This document shows positions 50,519 to 62,031 of a DNA stretch of 64,000 nucleotides, piece after piece; the stretch's first letter is position 1, and each line of letters starts with the position of its first letter. The stretch spans positions 1,475,426 through 1,539,425 of the forward strand of contig NW_019091431.1 in assembly GCF_001949145.1 (NCBI RefSeq). Direction: 5' to 3'. Source of the DNA: Acanthaster planci (Eukaryota > Echinodermata > Asteroidea > Valvatida > Acanthasteridae). The position numbers and the translations under genes were made by a program. The notes under the pieces are model-generated. The model searched no databases and was not told the DNA's origin. It worked only from the letters and a program-made list of their open reading frames with translations.

Positions 50519-50835
50519 CTAGAACTGTGCAAAACAGACTGAGCTTTCTTCAGCTGTCGACAAAAGGACAGAAAAATCTACTGCCATTCCAAACTCTTGA
50601 CCTATATCTTCATTTAACACCTCTCCCTGCCGATTAGAACTTAGCTCCATCAAAAGAGCCATAAGTCTCTCATCACTTTCTGAATGACTTAATCTTGATA
50701 AAAGCCCATAAAAGGGCAACCACAGTTCCGACAATAATTCAACCTGCAACTTGTCTAGCCCATTTTCTCTCCACCAATTTTTTATTTTGCCCTGACAAAG
50801 ACCACAGCCTTGCATGTGACCATAAAAAAATTGGG
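50519..50835 (-). CDS. candidate exon of an unknown gene (protein-like ORF after a strong acceptor)
   Basis: On the minus strand, tttttttccttgtgtcttcag (AG at 50837-50836) is a strong 3' splice site. It is followed by an open frame to a TAG at 50519-50521. After a short hydrophobic start the peptide reads GLCQGKIKNWWRENGLDKLQ, then a leucine-rich amphipathic stretch (VELLSELWLPFYGLLSRL), then SESDERLMALLMELSSN and an acidic end. Leucine/charge periodicity suggests helices and a genuine protein. A second acceptor-like site ends ctttgtcag just before GKIKNWW. No family is recognised. It could be an internal or last exon, a decayed transposon ORF, or chance. The T-run at 50877-50892 lies just upstream. 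Confidence 0.3.
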
Positions 50836-53800
50836 CTGAAGACACAAGGAAAAAAATCACCAAAGTAAGAATTCCGTTTTTTTTTTTTTTTTAACTCTTT
50901 GGACCAGACGGAAGAACATGCACATGCACCAATATATGTACATGTACTGTATAAAATGTTAAAAACCAACAGGTGTGCTTACCGCAAAAAAGGTAACTGA
51001 TTCTCTGACATTTTAATCATTTCATTTAGCATTGAGTCATGCCAATTTACATAGAATATAAACAAGGGTCTCCATTTCCCTTGTTTTAGGGCAAATCATT
51101 GTTTGCCGCCATGTTGCAACTCATTAGGAACTATTCTTATCCTGTCTTAGAACCAAATTACTGCAACACGGGTCATCAGATCAAAATTGCCATTAACCCA
51201 AATCAGATTTATTGGTTAATAATGTACTGGTACCTACATGTAGCAATTAAGCTCCACTTCTGAATAAAATTACTACCCGTGTCAAACCTTGCGTTATTGT
51301 AACCACAAAAAAGGCGCCAGCATTGGAACAATTCTGTCAAACAAAACCAGCATTCATTCTGAAATCATTAAACATTTGATCACAAAATGACCCCCCCTTC
51401 AATGTTTGAATTATTGAAGTATCTGGCGCCACGGAAGCCAGTCATCAGCTCTATCACTGACAGGTGGCTTTCTCTGCTGCACGCTGGCTGCTATTAAAAC
51501 ATACACAGACATCATCTCCTGTGTGTCTGCTGGTAACATGTGACAAGGGGGAAAAACCTATGCTGTCCTCTTAGTTGTTCATTTCAACGTCAAAACTCTC
51601 AATCATCTTTCCCGCAAACAAAGACTGGCCATTTATTTCCAATTTAATACGGGACGAAAGGGGCCCCCTCACAAATCAATAGTCGTATTTTTCACTTTTT
51701 TGGGGGGTTTGAAATATTGAAAGCTGGACAAAATATTGGCATGTCTCAATTACAACGTGGCTGAGTTGGACTCAGAGAGGCTCTGCAAGCATCGTTTCTC
51801 TTTCCAGGCCTCTAGCGCCCTCTGAAGTTAAAAACCAGCAAGTGGCTGGCAGGTACACATACTGATGTTGTAAAGTTCCCAGGTCCAACAGCTGTGGGTT
51901 ATTAATGAAAACAACTTTTGAAAACATGAACAGGTGCAACAGAATGTCAAAGAATGGACTTTAACATAAGAATATGTAAACTGAGTCCACACGAATGCAT
52001 CAGGCAAGACTTAAGTTGAGACATCTTTGTTTGAATCCCCCCTCCCCCCAATATCTATCTGTACGACAACCTACCAATGCCCTACCTTGCAATGGAAATG
52101 ACTGACCCCAAAAACCCAGAATGTCATCTGGGTCAATTGAGGACAAACTCTGAAACTAATCAAGTCATTCCATCCCTATTGCTATTCATTACAAGACTGT
52201 CCAGCCACCGGAGAGCGTTTCCACTGTTTCCACACCTACGGAACTACTCGCCAACTGAAGCACTATCCGTGAAAACTATCTCTAGCCCTTAGCAAAACAC
52301 AGCCGCCCCCCAACCCAAACATCACTCACCAGATGCCCAGGTAAAGGCATAGTGGCCGAGACAGAACCCTTTACCTAGGTGTAGGGAGGAGTTTAAAAAA
52401 AGTCGGTCATGACTTCTTTTCTTAGGCCGACCAGACAGACTGAAAACAGACCAAATGATGAAAGGATTACTGAGCAGTAATTTGACCAAGGTGTAGGCAT
52501 GTAAATCAGTTTCCCCTCCCCTCTTCCAGTGCCCATGCTTGTAAAAACATAGCAAGCTGTTTTTCCTTCAGCAGGGACAGGTGTACGATTCCCGAAACGG
52601 TGGGAAACACAACCCTCCATGCAAACAAAAAGAAAATTGTGTCAAACAATCCTGCTAAGGGAAAATGCTTTTACTGGGCCACTTTCTGCCTTGAAAATGG
52701 AGAGTCTGTGGAGAATTTTCTCTTTTCTTTCCCTTTTATGCAGTAAAGATCATTTCATCTATGGTACGGTACATGCAACTTGAAATGAGGCAAATTAGAA
52801 CTGTGTTTATGTAAATTAATATTTTGGCTTGGAGGGTGAATTACATGAATGAGTTGTTCAAATCTTGCTCTGATTGAAATCGTTCCAGACAAAACTCAAA
52901 ACATATTTAAACATGCATTGGAAATCTATTGTTGCCACAGTTGAATGCCCAAAACGTGTGCAAATAAATTCTACTTCCGGTACCAAACAGCAGTTCATTT
53001 CTTGCTGTGGTCTTCAACAAGTTGCATTCCATGCACTTCCCTACCGACTTCTGTGCTACTGTTCCGCTTTTTCCAACCCCATCCAAATGCTTGCACAACA
53101 AGACGCTGATGAGCGCGCTTTGGAATCATGCGTATTTATGCATTTGCCTGCACTTCTAGCTGCGTCCCTCTGAAACGGCAACGGGGAGGGAGGACAACAA
53201 TAAGAACGAGGTTATATGCGGCACAGTTTCTGGAGTAACATCCTGCGAGTCAGTGACTGCTACAAATGCACATAATTGCCGGTTGTTGACCAGCCCCTGG
53301 GACAGCCGGCAAAAAAAAACAAAACTGTACTATCCCAGATTCCATGCAAGATGAATCGGGTGGGGGGGGGAGGGAACTGGGGAGCAATCTCTGCCACGTC
53401 CAGCCCCTGGATACCTGCTACGATGCAGAGACCCGCTCCTCTTCGTATATTTCCATCTCCCTCCCATCAACCCCTTCAACCGTCCAAATGACAAAATCAG
53501 ATTTAACGCCGTGCAGGTCCTGACACAAACAATTCCCTTTCCACCCCATATCTCTCTTTTTCTTTTTCTTCCGCTTCGTATCAAAGGGACAGGGGACAGG
53601 TTATTCACATCGACACAAATAAAACAGCGGAAAGGATGACCCTACTTTTTTTTTTTTTTTGGCTGGTTGTCCGTCTTCTCCTTGGAGGACTGACTCCCGG
53701 GAAGTGGAATGGACCAACAAAACACACGACGAATCCCGCGATCTAATTAATGTGAGATTTGCAAAGACTCTGGGACACATCTTTGGCAAGACGAGGAAGA

Positions 53801-55483
53801 ATTAAGCAGGTAGTTCTGTCTGGGGGAAAAAGGGGGGGGGGTGTGTGAGAGACAGGGGAGAGAAAGAGACAGAGACGGAAGGAAAGAAGCTAGCTGTCGC
53901 AGATTCGTTGTAATATGCGTGCCGGCGGGGATGTGGGGACAGGTAGCATTATGGGATGGATTGACGACAGGTGGAAGAGGCTTGTTGCCGACCCTGGAGG
54001 GGCCAATGTGCAAGCGCGGGAGACAGGGTGAGACCCAAACGCCAGGCCGTGAATTATGGATGTTTCAATTGGGAAGAAGAGCAGTCCCCTTTCTGACAGT
54101 AATCTGTCGGTGAGGCAACTCACTCCTTGTTCTGAAATCCCCGCCTTTATGCATTTTTTATTAGTTAGCTACCAGTCTTTGAAAGGAAAAGAAAATCAAC
54201 ATTTACAAAAAAAAGACGTATGGAAGATGGTATTCAACGAAGTTTTGTTCACAGTGATCCACAACCCCATCCTTAATCCAAATGGAATTAATCTTGATTC
54301 TCTGCCAGCAGAGTTTTACCATGTGTACATGTACTGTGGATTTTAGCTTGTTGGTCTTAAACTAGAAATGTGCTAAATGAACAATACGGGCGTTTCACAA
54401 TAGTGCGCCTCCAAGAGTTTGCAACGCGTTGGCCAATCACAATGCCTGAAATCGGTTGACCCAATGCGCGTTTTTTCTCCCCCTTCAAGCTCTCGGAGAT
54501 CAGCTGCTCAAACAAATGCAGCACAAAGGCTGGGGTGTGGCCAGGGTACCCCCTGACCAGACAATGTCCAAGACAGACAGCAATCAATTTGTTTTCTTCT
54601 TCTACTTTCAGGTTGGGGATAATTCTGACCAATCCTAAAATCTGTTGGCTGTGGTCATTCCCTCAGCCTATAACTACTGCGTGCAGAAGTACAGTCAGCC
54701 ACTGTGACCCAGCCTTGGTCAGTTTTGGCAACTGGATCAAAATTGGATCAAACTGAAATGCAAACACAGGGCAACTCTCATGGACAAATAACTAATGGGT
54801 GAATAAACACCTCACTCCTTAAAAAAAAGAGGTTAAAACTGCCAAGACATGAGGAAAGAGATCAGAATCAAACCAAATTAGCCTTCTTGTACGAGTCCAA
54901 TTCTGGCCATTATTTTTTCCTTCCAAATTCAGATTAAGGGCAACAGTCTAGCTCTGTGGTTTAAGAAAACGGTCTAGATCTTCAGTTTGAGGGTATGATG
55001 ATATGGCAGGGACAGCCAAGAAGCTTTGGGGGGGGAAACACCGATTCATATCCGGTCAGGGCACTGTTCAGGGCCCAACCCTTGATTTCTTCAGAAGTGC
55101 AGCTTTTAAAGGGAAACAAAAAAAAAAAAAAGGACCCGGAGAGAAACATGATAAGAACCTGGAGGAAGCCATTGTGCCTGGCGCTTGGATTCTAAGGACC
55201 TTAAGACTTGGTTGTATAAGTGCAACAGACTTAATTTCCCCTCATCCCTTTCCCCCTTTTCTTTTCTCCAAAACAGCCGAGTTTTTCACAATTTTCTTTG
55301 TCTCTCTTTTTTTCCAAGCAATTCCACTTTCTTATTTGCAGCAGGGTGCAGAGCATTAAGATGCTTGCCAGGCTTATGTACCACAGGTTCCCAGGGGGAG
55401 TCTCGGCTTAGACAAACAGTTCCCTTGGCCCAGGCAATGTCTGTCCGATGACAGCTGCCAATCAGATCTGTGCCCATGCCACT
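50836..55483. other. non-coding interval
   Basis: No exon recognised. Notable contents are T-runs (50877-50892 and 53646-53660), a G-rich patch near 53357-53374, and a CpG-richer stretch at about 53680-54060 with GA-rich low complexity at 53845-53890. About 54942-55000 is weakly tRNA-like (see rejected items). Short ORFs are not protein-like. Confidence 0.55.
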
Positions 55484-55531
55484 GGCCGCGCGCGCCGCAC
55501 CGGCCGGCCGGCCGGCCTGCCAGGGCCCCTG
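55484..55531. repeat. GC-only block with (CCGG)n palindrome
   Basis: GGCCGCGCGCGCC (55484-55496) is followed by four CCGG units plus CC (55500-55517), in otherwise AT-leaning DNA. The alternating CG run favours Z-DNA and the CCGG run is fully self-complementary. It is a dense CpG site whose methylation state is unknown. Confidence 0.85.
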
Positions 55532-56611
55532 ACTAAGGCTGCCGAATGATCAGGGCATCTACCTAAGCCCGCTGGTCCACTTGTTAAAGAAAAAAAAAAG
55601 GAAAAAAGTGCAGCATTCATGAGTCCCAGTTAAGCATCAACCTCCCGCTTCATCTTGCACCAGATCAGAATACCAAATTGGACAGTTTTGTTCTCTAGGT
55701 TCCACGGGGGAAAAAAAATAATAAAAACAGGGTAGAAAAAAACTGTGCCAACACTGCCAGACAGTGTTATTATGGTCTACTTAGTACAATACGTCAGGGA
55801 GCGGCAATGCCTCACTGTGTTTGCGTTCTAATCCCACCACAATGGAAATCAACCCCAATAGGATTCTAATATCATTGGAATTATCAACAATCTTTACAGT
55901 CCTTTTTTTTTGTTTAGCTTTGCTGCTGGTCAGAATAAATTTTGAAGGCTCCGAGCTGTTCTTTTATTTCACTTCACCGTTATTTGTCATCCTAGGGTTC
56001 TTTTTAGTTTAAATTTTCTGTTATGACTTATGGGAACTAAGTGGCTCCAACGTACATGTACATGCAAGTGTCATGGTCTGCTAGTTTTCTAGTAATCTGG
56101 TTTGAGGGGCAGGGCCACCAGAAAAAAGAATGAATCCTGTTGGCTATTCTATTCATCACATTAAGATACTGTACTTCACAAGCTGTGGATGATAATATAT
56201 ATCGCTCTGTGACAAGGAATCAATAATAAAACTGGGATCGGCTCACTTATTGATCATTTGAGTCACTGAAAACATACTTGCCAGTTCCACAATAATCCCC
56301 TGTCCAAAACACCCACATACACAGGTAGCAAGATGCACTGGCCTACGGTAAGACAGCTGAGAGAAACTCCCCTAATTCAATCTTAACAGTAGAGGGCAGT
56401 ATGCCCGACTCAGTGATTACACTGATACTAGTAGTACACAGGGGATGGTAACATCCACTGCGAGACAGATGACAACACTGTTCAGATCAGGTCTTTCTTG
56501 CCACAGATCTCCAGTAGTGAATGAAGAGTTGAGTAGGACCACGGCAAACCTTGAGTATCGGGATCTTACCACAGGGACTACACATGTTTCTACTTAAAGA
56601 ACTAAATGTAC

Positions 56612-56629
56612 ATTTCTACTAGTAGAAAT
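56612..56629. repeat. 18-bp perfect palindrome
   Basis: ATTTCTACTAGTAGAAAT equals its own reverse complement. ACTAGTAG words recur at about 56428 and 56945, suggesting a small local motif family. Confidence 0.8.
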
Positions 56630-59600
56630 TTTAACATCTCACAGTCCTCTGTATCATAAATAGGGTTTTTCCAAAATGTGCTGTTTACATTTAACTCTAC
56701 TTCCACAAGCTTTTTATTTCTACAAATGAGACACGTGAACTCAAAAGATTAAGATTAAGAGCACTTTCGGAATATTACCTACCACACTGTAATACATACA
56801 CATTCAAATCACATAATACTGAACGAACAGTCAATGATGCTCAATATTTTACAAGAATTACTATCCAAATGAGATGAACAGCACTCAAACTTGGGGGAAC
56901 ACACTCATACCCTCCCCCCACCTTTTGGGGAGGATTTGACATACTACTAGTAGGGTAACAACAGTGCTAAAAACTCACATAATATTTCAGCACTATCAGA
57001 GGAAAACAAGACCATTTTTTTTTCCATGGAAAGAAACTATCAGTTTTCAATTAAACCAGAGTTAGCTTCTTCAATTCATTTACAGCTTTTACTGTCAAAG
57101 ATCTCTGCAATTCTACAATCAAAGATATCCCAAAAGGCCTTTCAATGCCAAGAGTACTCGGCAGACTGACAAGGTCTTGATTGTCCTTTTAGAAGTCAGT
57201 TGGAGGCATTTTTAGCAGGTCGACAATGCCCTCAGGATTGCCATGGGAAGGGGGATTAAATCAGCAAGTCGCATTTTGAATGCTCAAACAAGACTCAGTC
57301 CACGAAGGCAGCTGATCTTAACATTTCTACCTTCTCCTTTGCCAAATAGGTCTTTGGGAAAAAAACGGAACAGGAGCCTCCAACACGCAGACAAGAGTGA
57401 GATACAAATAATTATTCAGGGCCTACAGTAGTTTGCATGGCAGGAGTATCCTTCCAAAAATTGGATTTGCAGGCGACAATTTTTTGTGTGCAACCAAGAC
57501 GGCATCCCCTGCAGGCAGGAGCAATATTTTGATTCCAAACACATAAGGTACATGTACACAGCGTACAGAGCAACTAAAGGGTATCAATACAAATGTGACA
57601 CTTACCTTGGCCGTTATGAGCAGAGGATGGCGGGAAGGATTGCGGAGCTTTGTAAAAAACACCTGGATGAGCGAGAAATGACAGCAAAAAGTACAAATGT
57701 TTGAATAAACAGAGCAATCGATGTCCGTGAGGGGGGATTTCAAGGGATGACAACCGGTCCCGAGCACATCTCCCGCAGGAGAGGGGAGAAAAATATCCTT
57801 GAGTCAAAGTCTTGCACTGTCACATTCAGAAGCAGATGTGGGAAGATAAATATAAGTACAGAATCTATGTGTGCATATGTGCTACTAAGATCAAGACAGA
57901 GGTCCTGTACATCATGGCTGCACGTACAAATTCTGTCTACATCCTGACAAGATGTGACTGCGAAATGCCATTCTTTGTATGGTACAAGCATAGGCGAAAA
58001 TATTTCTTTGAAACTCTGACCCTGGGCCAATATAATTTCACTGAAATGAGATTTGGTAGAGAAAACTAATGTACTTCCTTGATCAAAACCAAAAATTCAA
58101 ATTCAACCATTTAATATTTCAAGCAGGATGACATAGTCTACAAAAGGAGAGTTGTGGGATTGTACTGTGTGATGTACTTTATTCTGACAACATATAAAAT
58201 GTATACTGCTCAATCATGCCGGGTAGATACTAAATTTTTGGGGAGCTCAATATTGTCTGGTCAGACGTATCATCACCCATCCATGAACGCGGAGGCAAAT
58301 CATCTTTAATTTCATTCCAATCGGGTTAATAGACGCTATCTCTCTCAGGAAGTGCCTCGAGACTGTGAATATCGCGACATGCAAAACGCGGCACGAAACG
58401 CTGCATGCTCCGTGTCAACAATAACAAGACACTTCTACGCTGCCTACACATATGCATGCACCAAAAAAAAAAATCTGTCTGACATTTAGACCAATTCATC
58501 TCTGCGGTGCGTGTGACGTGGCTCTGAACAGCGCCAACGGTAGCGGGGTATATCAAGTGTACCATATCCTTCTGCTCCGCTTACAAGTCGCGAGAAAGTA
58601 CGACCAATCAGCCGACTCGCCTTCTAGACGGTCATTTCCTGTATTAGGAGGCACTCTCCGTGTGCTAGCGGTAAAACGCACCGGTTGAGGCTTCGAAACC
58701 GGCCCACAACTTAAATACAATCTTAGATTCCTACTCTGTCGTCTCGGAGATGACAGTGAGGACAGATGCATCTTCGGTACATCCTAGATTGCAGCCCAAA
58801 CAAGAAGATTAAAGTCGACGGTGTCAATTGCATAGGCATCATTTAGAAACATGCTCATATCACCACTAAAATAACAAATAAGACACCATCCAACAATCTT
58901 TCACTACAACTGCAAAGGGCAGCTAAAAATGTGAAGACATTGGATGACAAACTGAGTACACACAATAGTACACACGATAGTTCTTCGGTCAGTTTAAAAA
59001 AAACAAACAGGCTTCAACAAGGAGAACAACTTCACAACAAACTGCCTTTGAAAAGGCAGCTTACTTTTAATTTCCTCCTCAAGTTGTTGGCGCACTTTCA
59101 ACTGAATTAATTTGATTCCAGTCCACTAATATTTACTCCGTATCTCCTGTCAAAACCTTGAAATTCAGAAAGAAAAACAAGTCATTAGAATGATTAGAGG
59201 GATGTATTTTCAAAGCATTTTTCCCGCACTTGGAACATCAATAAGAGATTTATGAAGAGAAAACTTGATGACACAGCGACATAAACCTGACGAGACAAAA
59301 ACAAGGCAAGACATACAAGTACAGTAGAAAACAGATATGAGCGGGCAACGCAATTCAAAGTGTACGTGTACATGTAACCTAAACACCCCTGCACATCCGA
59401 ACAACTCATTTCCTGGAATTGTTATGAAATTGAGAAATCCCACAATCACATTAAAAATAGAACAGATCTGGATCATCCGGTGTGACGACAACTGGAGGGG
59501 GATTCTCCAAATGGGCAACTGGCAAATCAGCAGGCTCGTTTGAACCGCATTAGCAATCGGCCAACATGTCTGGTGGTTACATCCGGCATAGCAGTGGGGG

Positions 59601-62003
59601 GGGACCAAACCAGAAGTGAGAAGGAATTGGTCCAGTGTGTGAACAAAGGCATTACCACTGGATATTATAACCATCATTTGCATGCCATGCCTGGTGTCAA
59701 ACTTGACAGTAGGCACAGACAGCTCAGAATGCATTGTGGGATAGCAGGCGGCCTTAATTGTATGAAGAACCTGTACACATACATGTGTACATGCACATAC
59801 TGAACTGGTCAAACTGCAGTCGGAGTCAACCGTGAACCTAGATCCTCCAAAACCAGGGTGTAAATTAGACGAAACTGAAAGTAACCCTGCATGTCAAAGG
59901 GGCACAAACTTCAGAACTGACTGCTCAGATAAGTGTGAAAAATAATAATCAGGGTCTTTTTCCACATTTATGCTGCCTTGTATACTCTGTACGGTAGTTT
60001 TTGCTCATCAAGGAGCACGTGATGTGGTTCTGGAAACACCTGGTAAATCAAGATTAAAGCACTGCACAATCATGGAACAAGTCACCGCAACCAAGACCAC
60101 GGCTGCGCATTCCCATCAAGTCTAAACGGCCACTTCTTAATGCTCTCTGTACGTGTCTGACCATGCCGATTGCCAGGATGCTGAGAGAGGGAGAATGCCA
60201 GCCCTGGTGGATGGCTGACTCCAACCACCCCCCCTCCTCCTCCCTCCAGAGTAAGACAAGCAGCCAGCACATTAAGGGACCATAGACTGATTCTTCTCAA
60301 ACTGGAGGGAAAAAAAACCCAAAAACCTACCCAACAGGCCACTGCACTTTGCTTCAGTCTTGGTTACCAAGCAATCGAATGTCACTTTGGAACACAATTA
60401 AGGGGATTTTTTTGGGGGGGAGGAGGGAGCAATGTCGAGAGTAAAATGTCTTTCTGCAAATGCTGGCAAAGCACTCCATTCTTTGTTTAGACAGACTCAT
60501 GCGGATTCGACCTTTGACCCTCTTCACAGGTTATGAGGGGCACTGCAATGACTACCGCTGTAAGTACATGTACATTCCTTTTTTTCTTTTTGAATGGGGA
60601 AAAAAAAAAGGTAGCCAAGGCCATTCCCAACAGGATCATTGATTAGGCAGACAGACAAATGCACACACAGATAAGGCTCTTGATATATCTGTATGATAAC
60701 GGCATTTGTTGTTTCTTGTTTTCCAACTTGACACTTTTTTTTCTAACAACAATGGCTGCTGGAAGAACTCCATGCATGTATTTCCCACCTGTACATGTAG
60801 GTGTATCGCCAATTGGTCACAAGCAAAGTCCATTTTCACCAAGGCACAAATGTACAGTATTTCTTCTAAAATGGCAGTGACACGGGACACGTAGAACTTT
60901 ACATTGCTCATCTTCACTTACTTTATTCCCAGTCTGCTTCACACCACTACAATTTTTCACTTTCAACGTCTTCAAATTCTTTCAAATTCAAATTCCTTGA
61001 GTAGAAAGCTGTGGAAACTTTCAAAAACCAATCCACAAAGGGTAAACCTAAAGCTGGACAAGTTATCGTCAAACACAGGGAAAGAAGTCAGACCAATTAA
61101 TTTTGTTGGAGTTGTACTAGTTTCTGTCTTTACCAATGAGCACACGATAAATGCTAGCTACTGTCACAGTCTCATCTGTCAAAATGCACTTTTTAATAAC
61201 GAGGGCCGGGGACTTCATTTGAACCCCCTCAAGACCTGGTGCTGACCCACATACAATTAGATGAGCCCAATATCGTTAAACTCCCTTATGAAAATTGCTT
61301 CCCTTTCAACAACATGCACTCTAAATGGATCTTAATGCTGCCGGGTCAAGAAAGAAGATGATGAATAAAGTAGAGATAGGGGGGGGTAGGGATGGCAGTG
61401 TCGATATCCGAAGGGAAATAGAGTGGGCTGGAAACCGCACAAAACATCCCTGGCAATGCCATCTGACATGGATACTGACCGAAGTGCAGCAACAACACCA
61501 AAAAAGTCAGCGTTTGAAACAGTTTTAAGCGAGTGGTTGGAGGGGGAGAAAAAAAAAACAGGCCTATCAAATGGTCTGGGCCTTCTTTTGCTCCGTTTGC
61601 ACCGTGGCCCTGCGAGGGTTTTCAGTTACAGCCCACTATACCTGTTTTAGGACAGTCAGGCCTTTTGATGCTGTTCTAGATTCCTCTTAATGAGAAGAAT
61701 GTGTGCTTGCCTCTTTTCCTTTTTTATTCCCTAGCCCAGGGAAGGAGACGGGGAGGGGGACGGGATGTGGCTCTTTTTACCTGCCCAGGGTGTTACTTTA
61801 TACAACTGCTAGACATGAGCTGACACTAAGTTTAGGTGCATGTACATGTATCTCTAATGGTCAGATTCATTTCCCCATGAACAAACTGATAATTTGACGA
61901 ACGATTAAGTGGACACGAATAAATAGAGAGAGGTCTATTCTGTTACCTGGATGCCGTTTAATTGCTTTTGTGCATCATTCTTCTAAGTTGATTGGAGACA
62001 CTG

Positions 62004-62031
62004 CAAGATTTCCCACTGCTGGGAAATCTTG
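62004..62031. repeat. perfect 12-bp stem hairpin with 4-base loop
   Basis: CAAGATTTCCCA (62004-62015), loop CTGC, TGGGAAATCTTG (62020-62031). There are no mismatches in the stem. The sequence does not fit the histone mRNA stem-loop and is too short for a standard microRNA precursor. It may be a relic of a foldback element or a replication-slippage product. Confidence 0.9.

Noticed and set aside
54942-55005. tRNA-like or SINE-head-like stretch (TAGCTCTGTGGTTTAAG and a TTCAGTTTGAGGG-like B box)
   Set aside because: A and B boxes are weak, no cloverleaf closes, and no tail or target duplication is visible.
58655-58705. Possible tRNA T-arm (GGCTTCGAAACCGG)
   Set aside because: No acceptor pairing or proper A box at the correct distance.
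59210-59812. 200-codon minus-strand ORF
   Set aside because: Cysteine/histidine/valine-rich shadow of ACATGT-type and CA-rich sequence, with no domain and no splice context.
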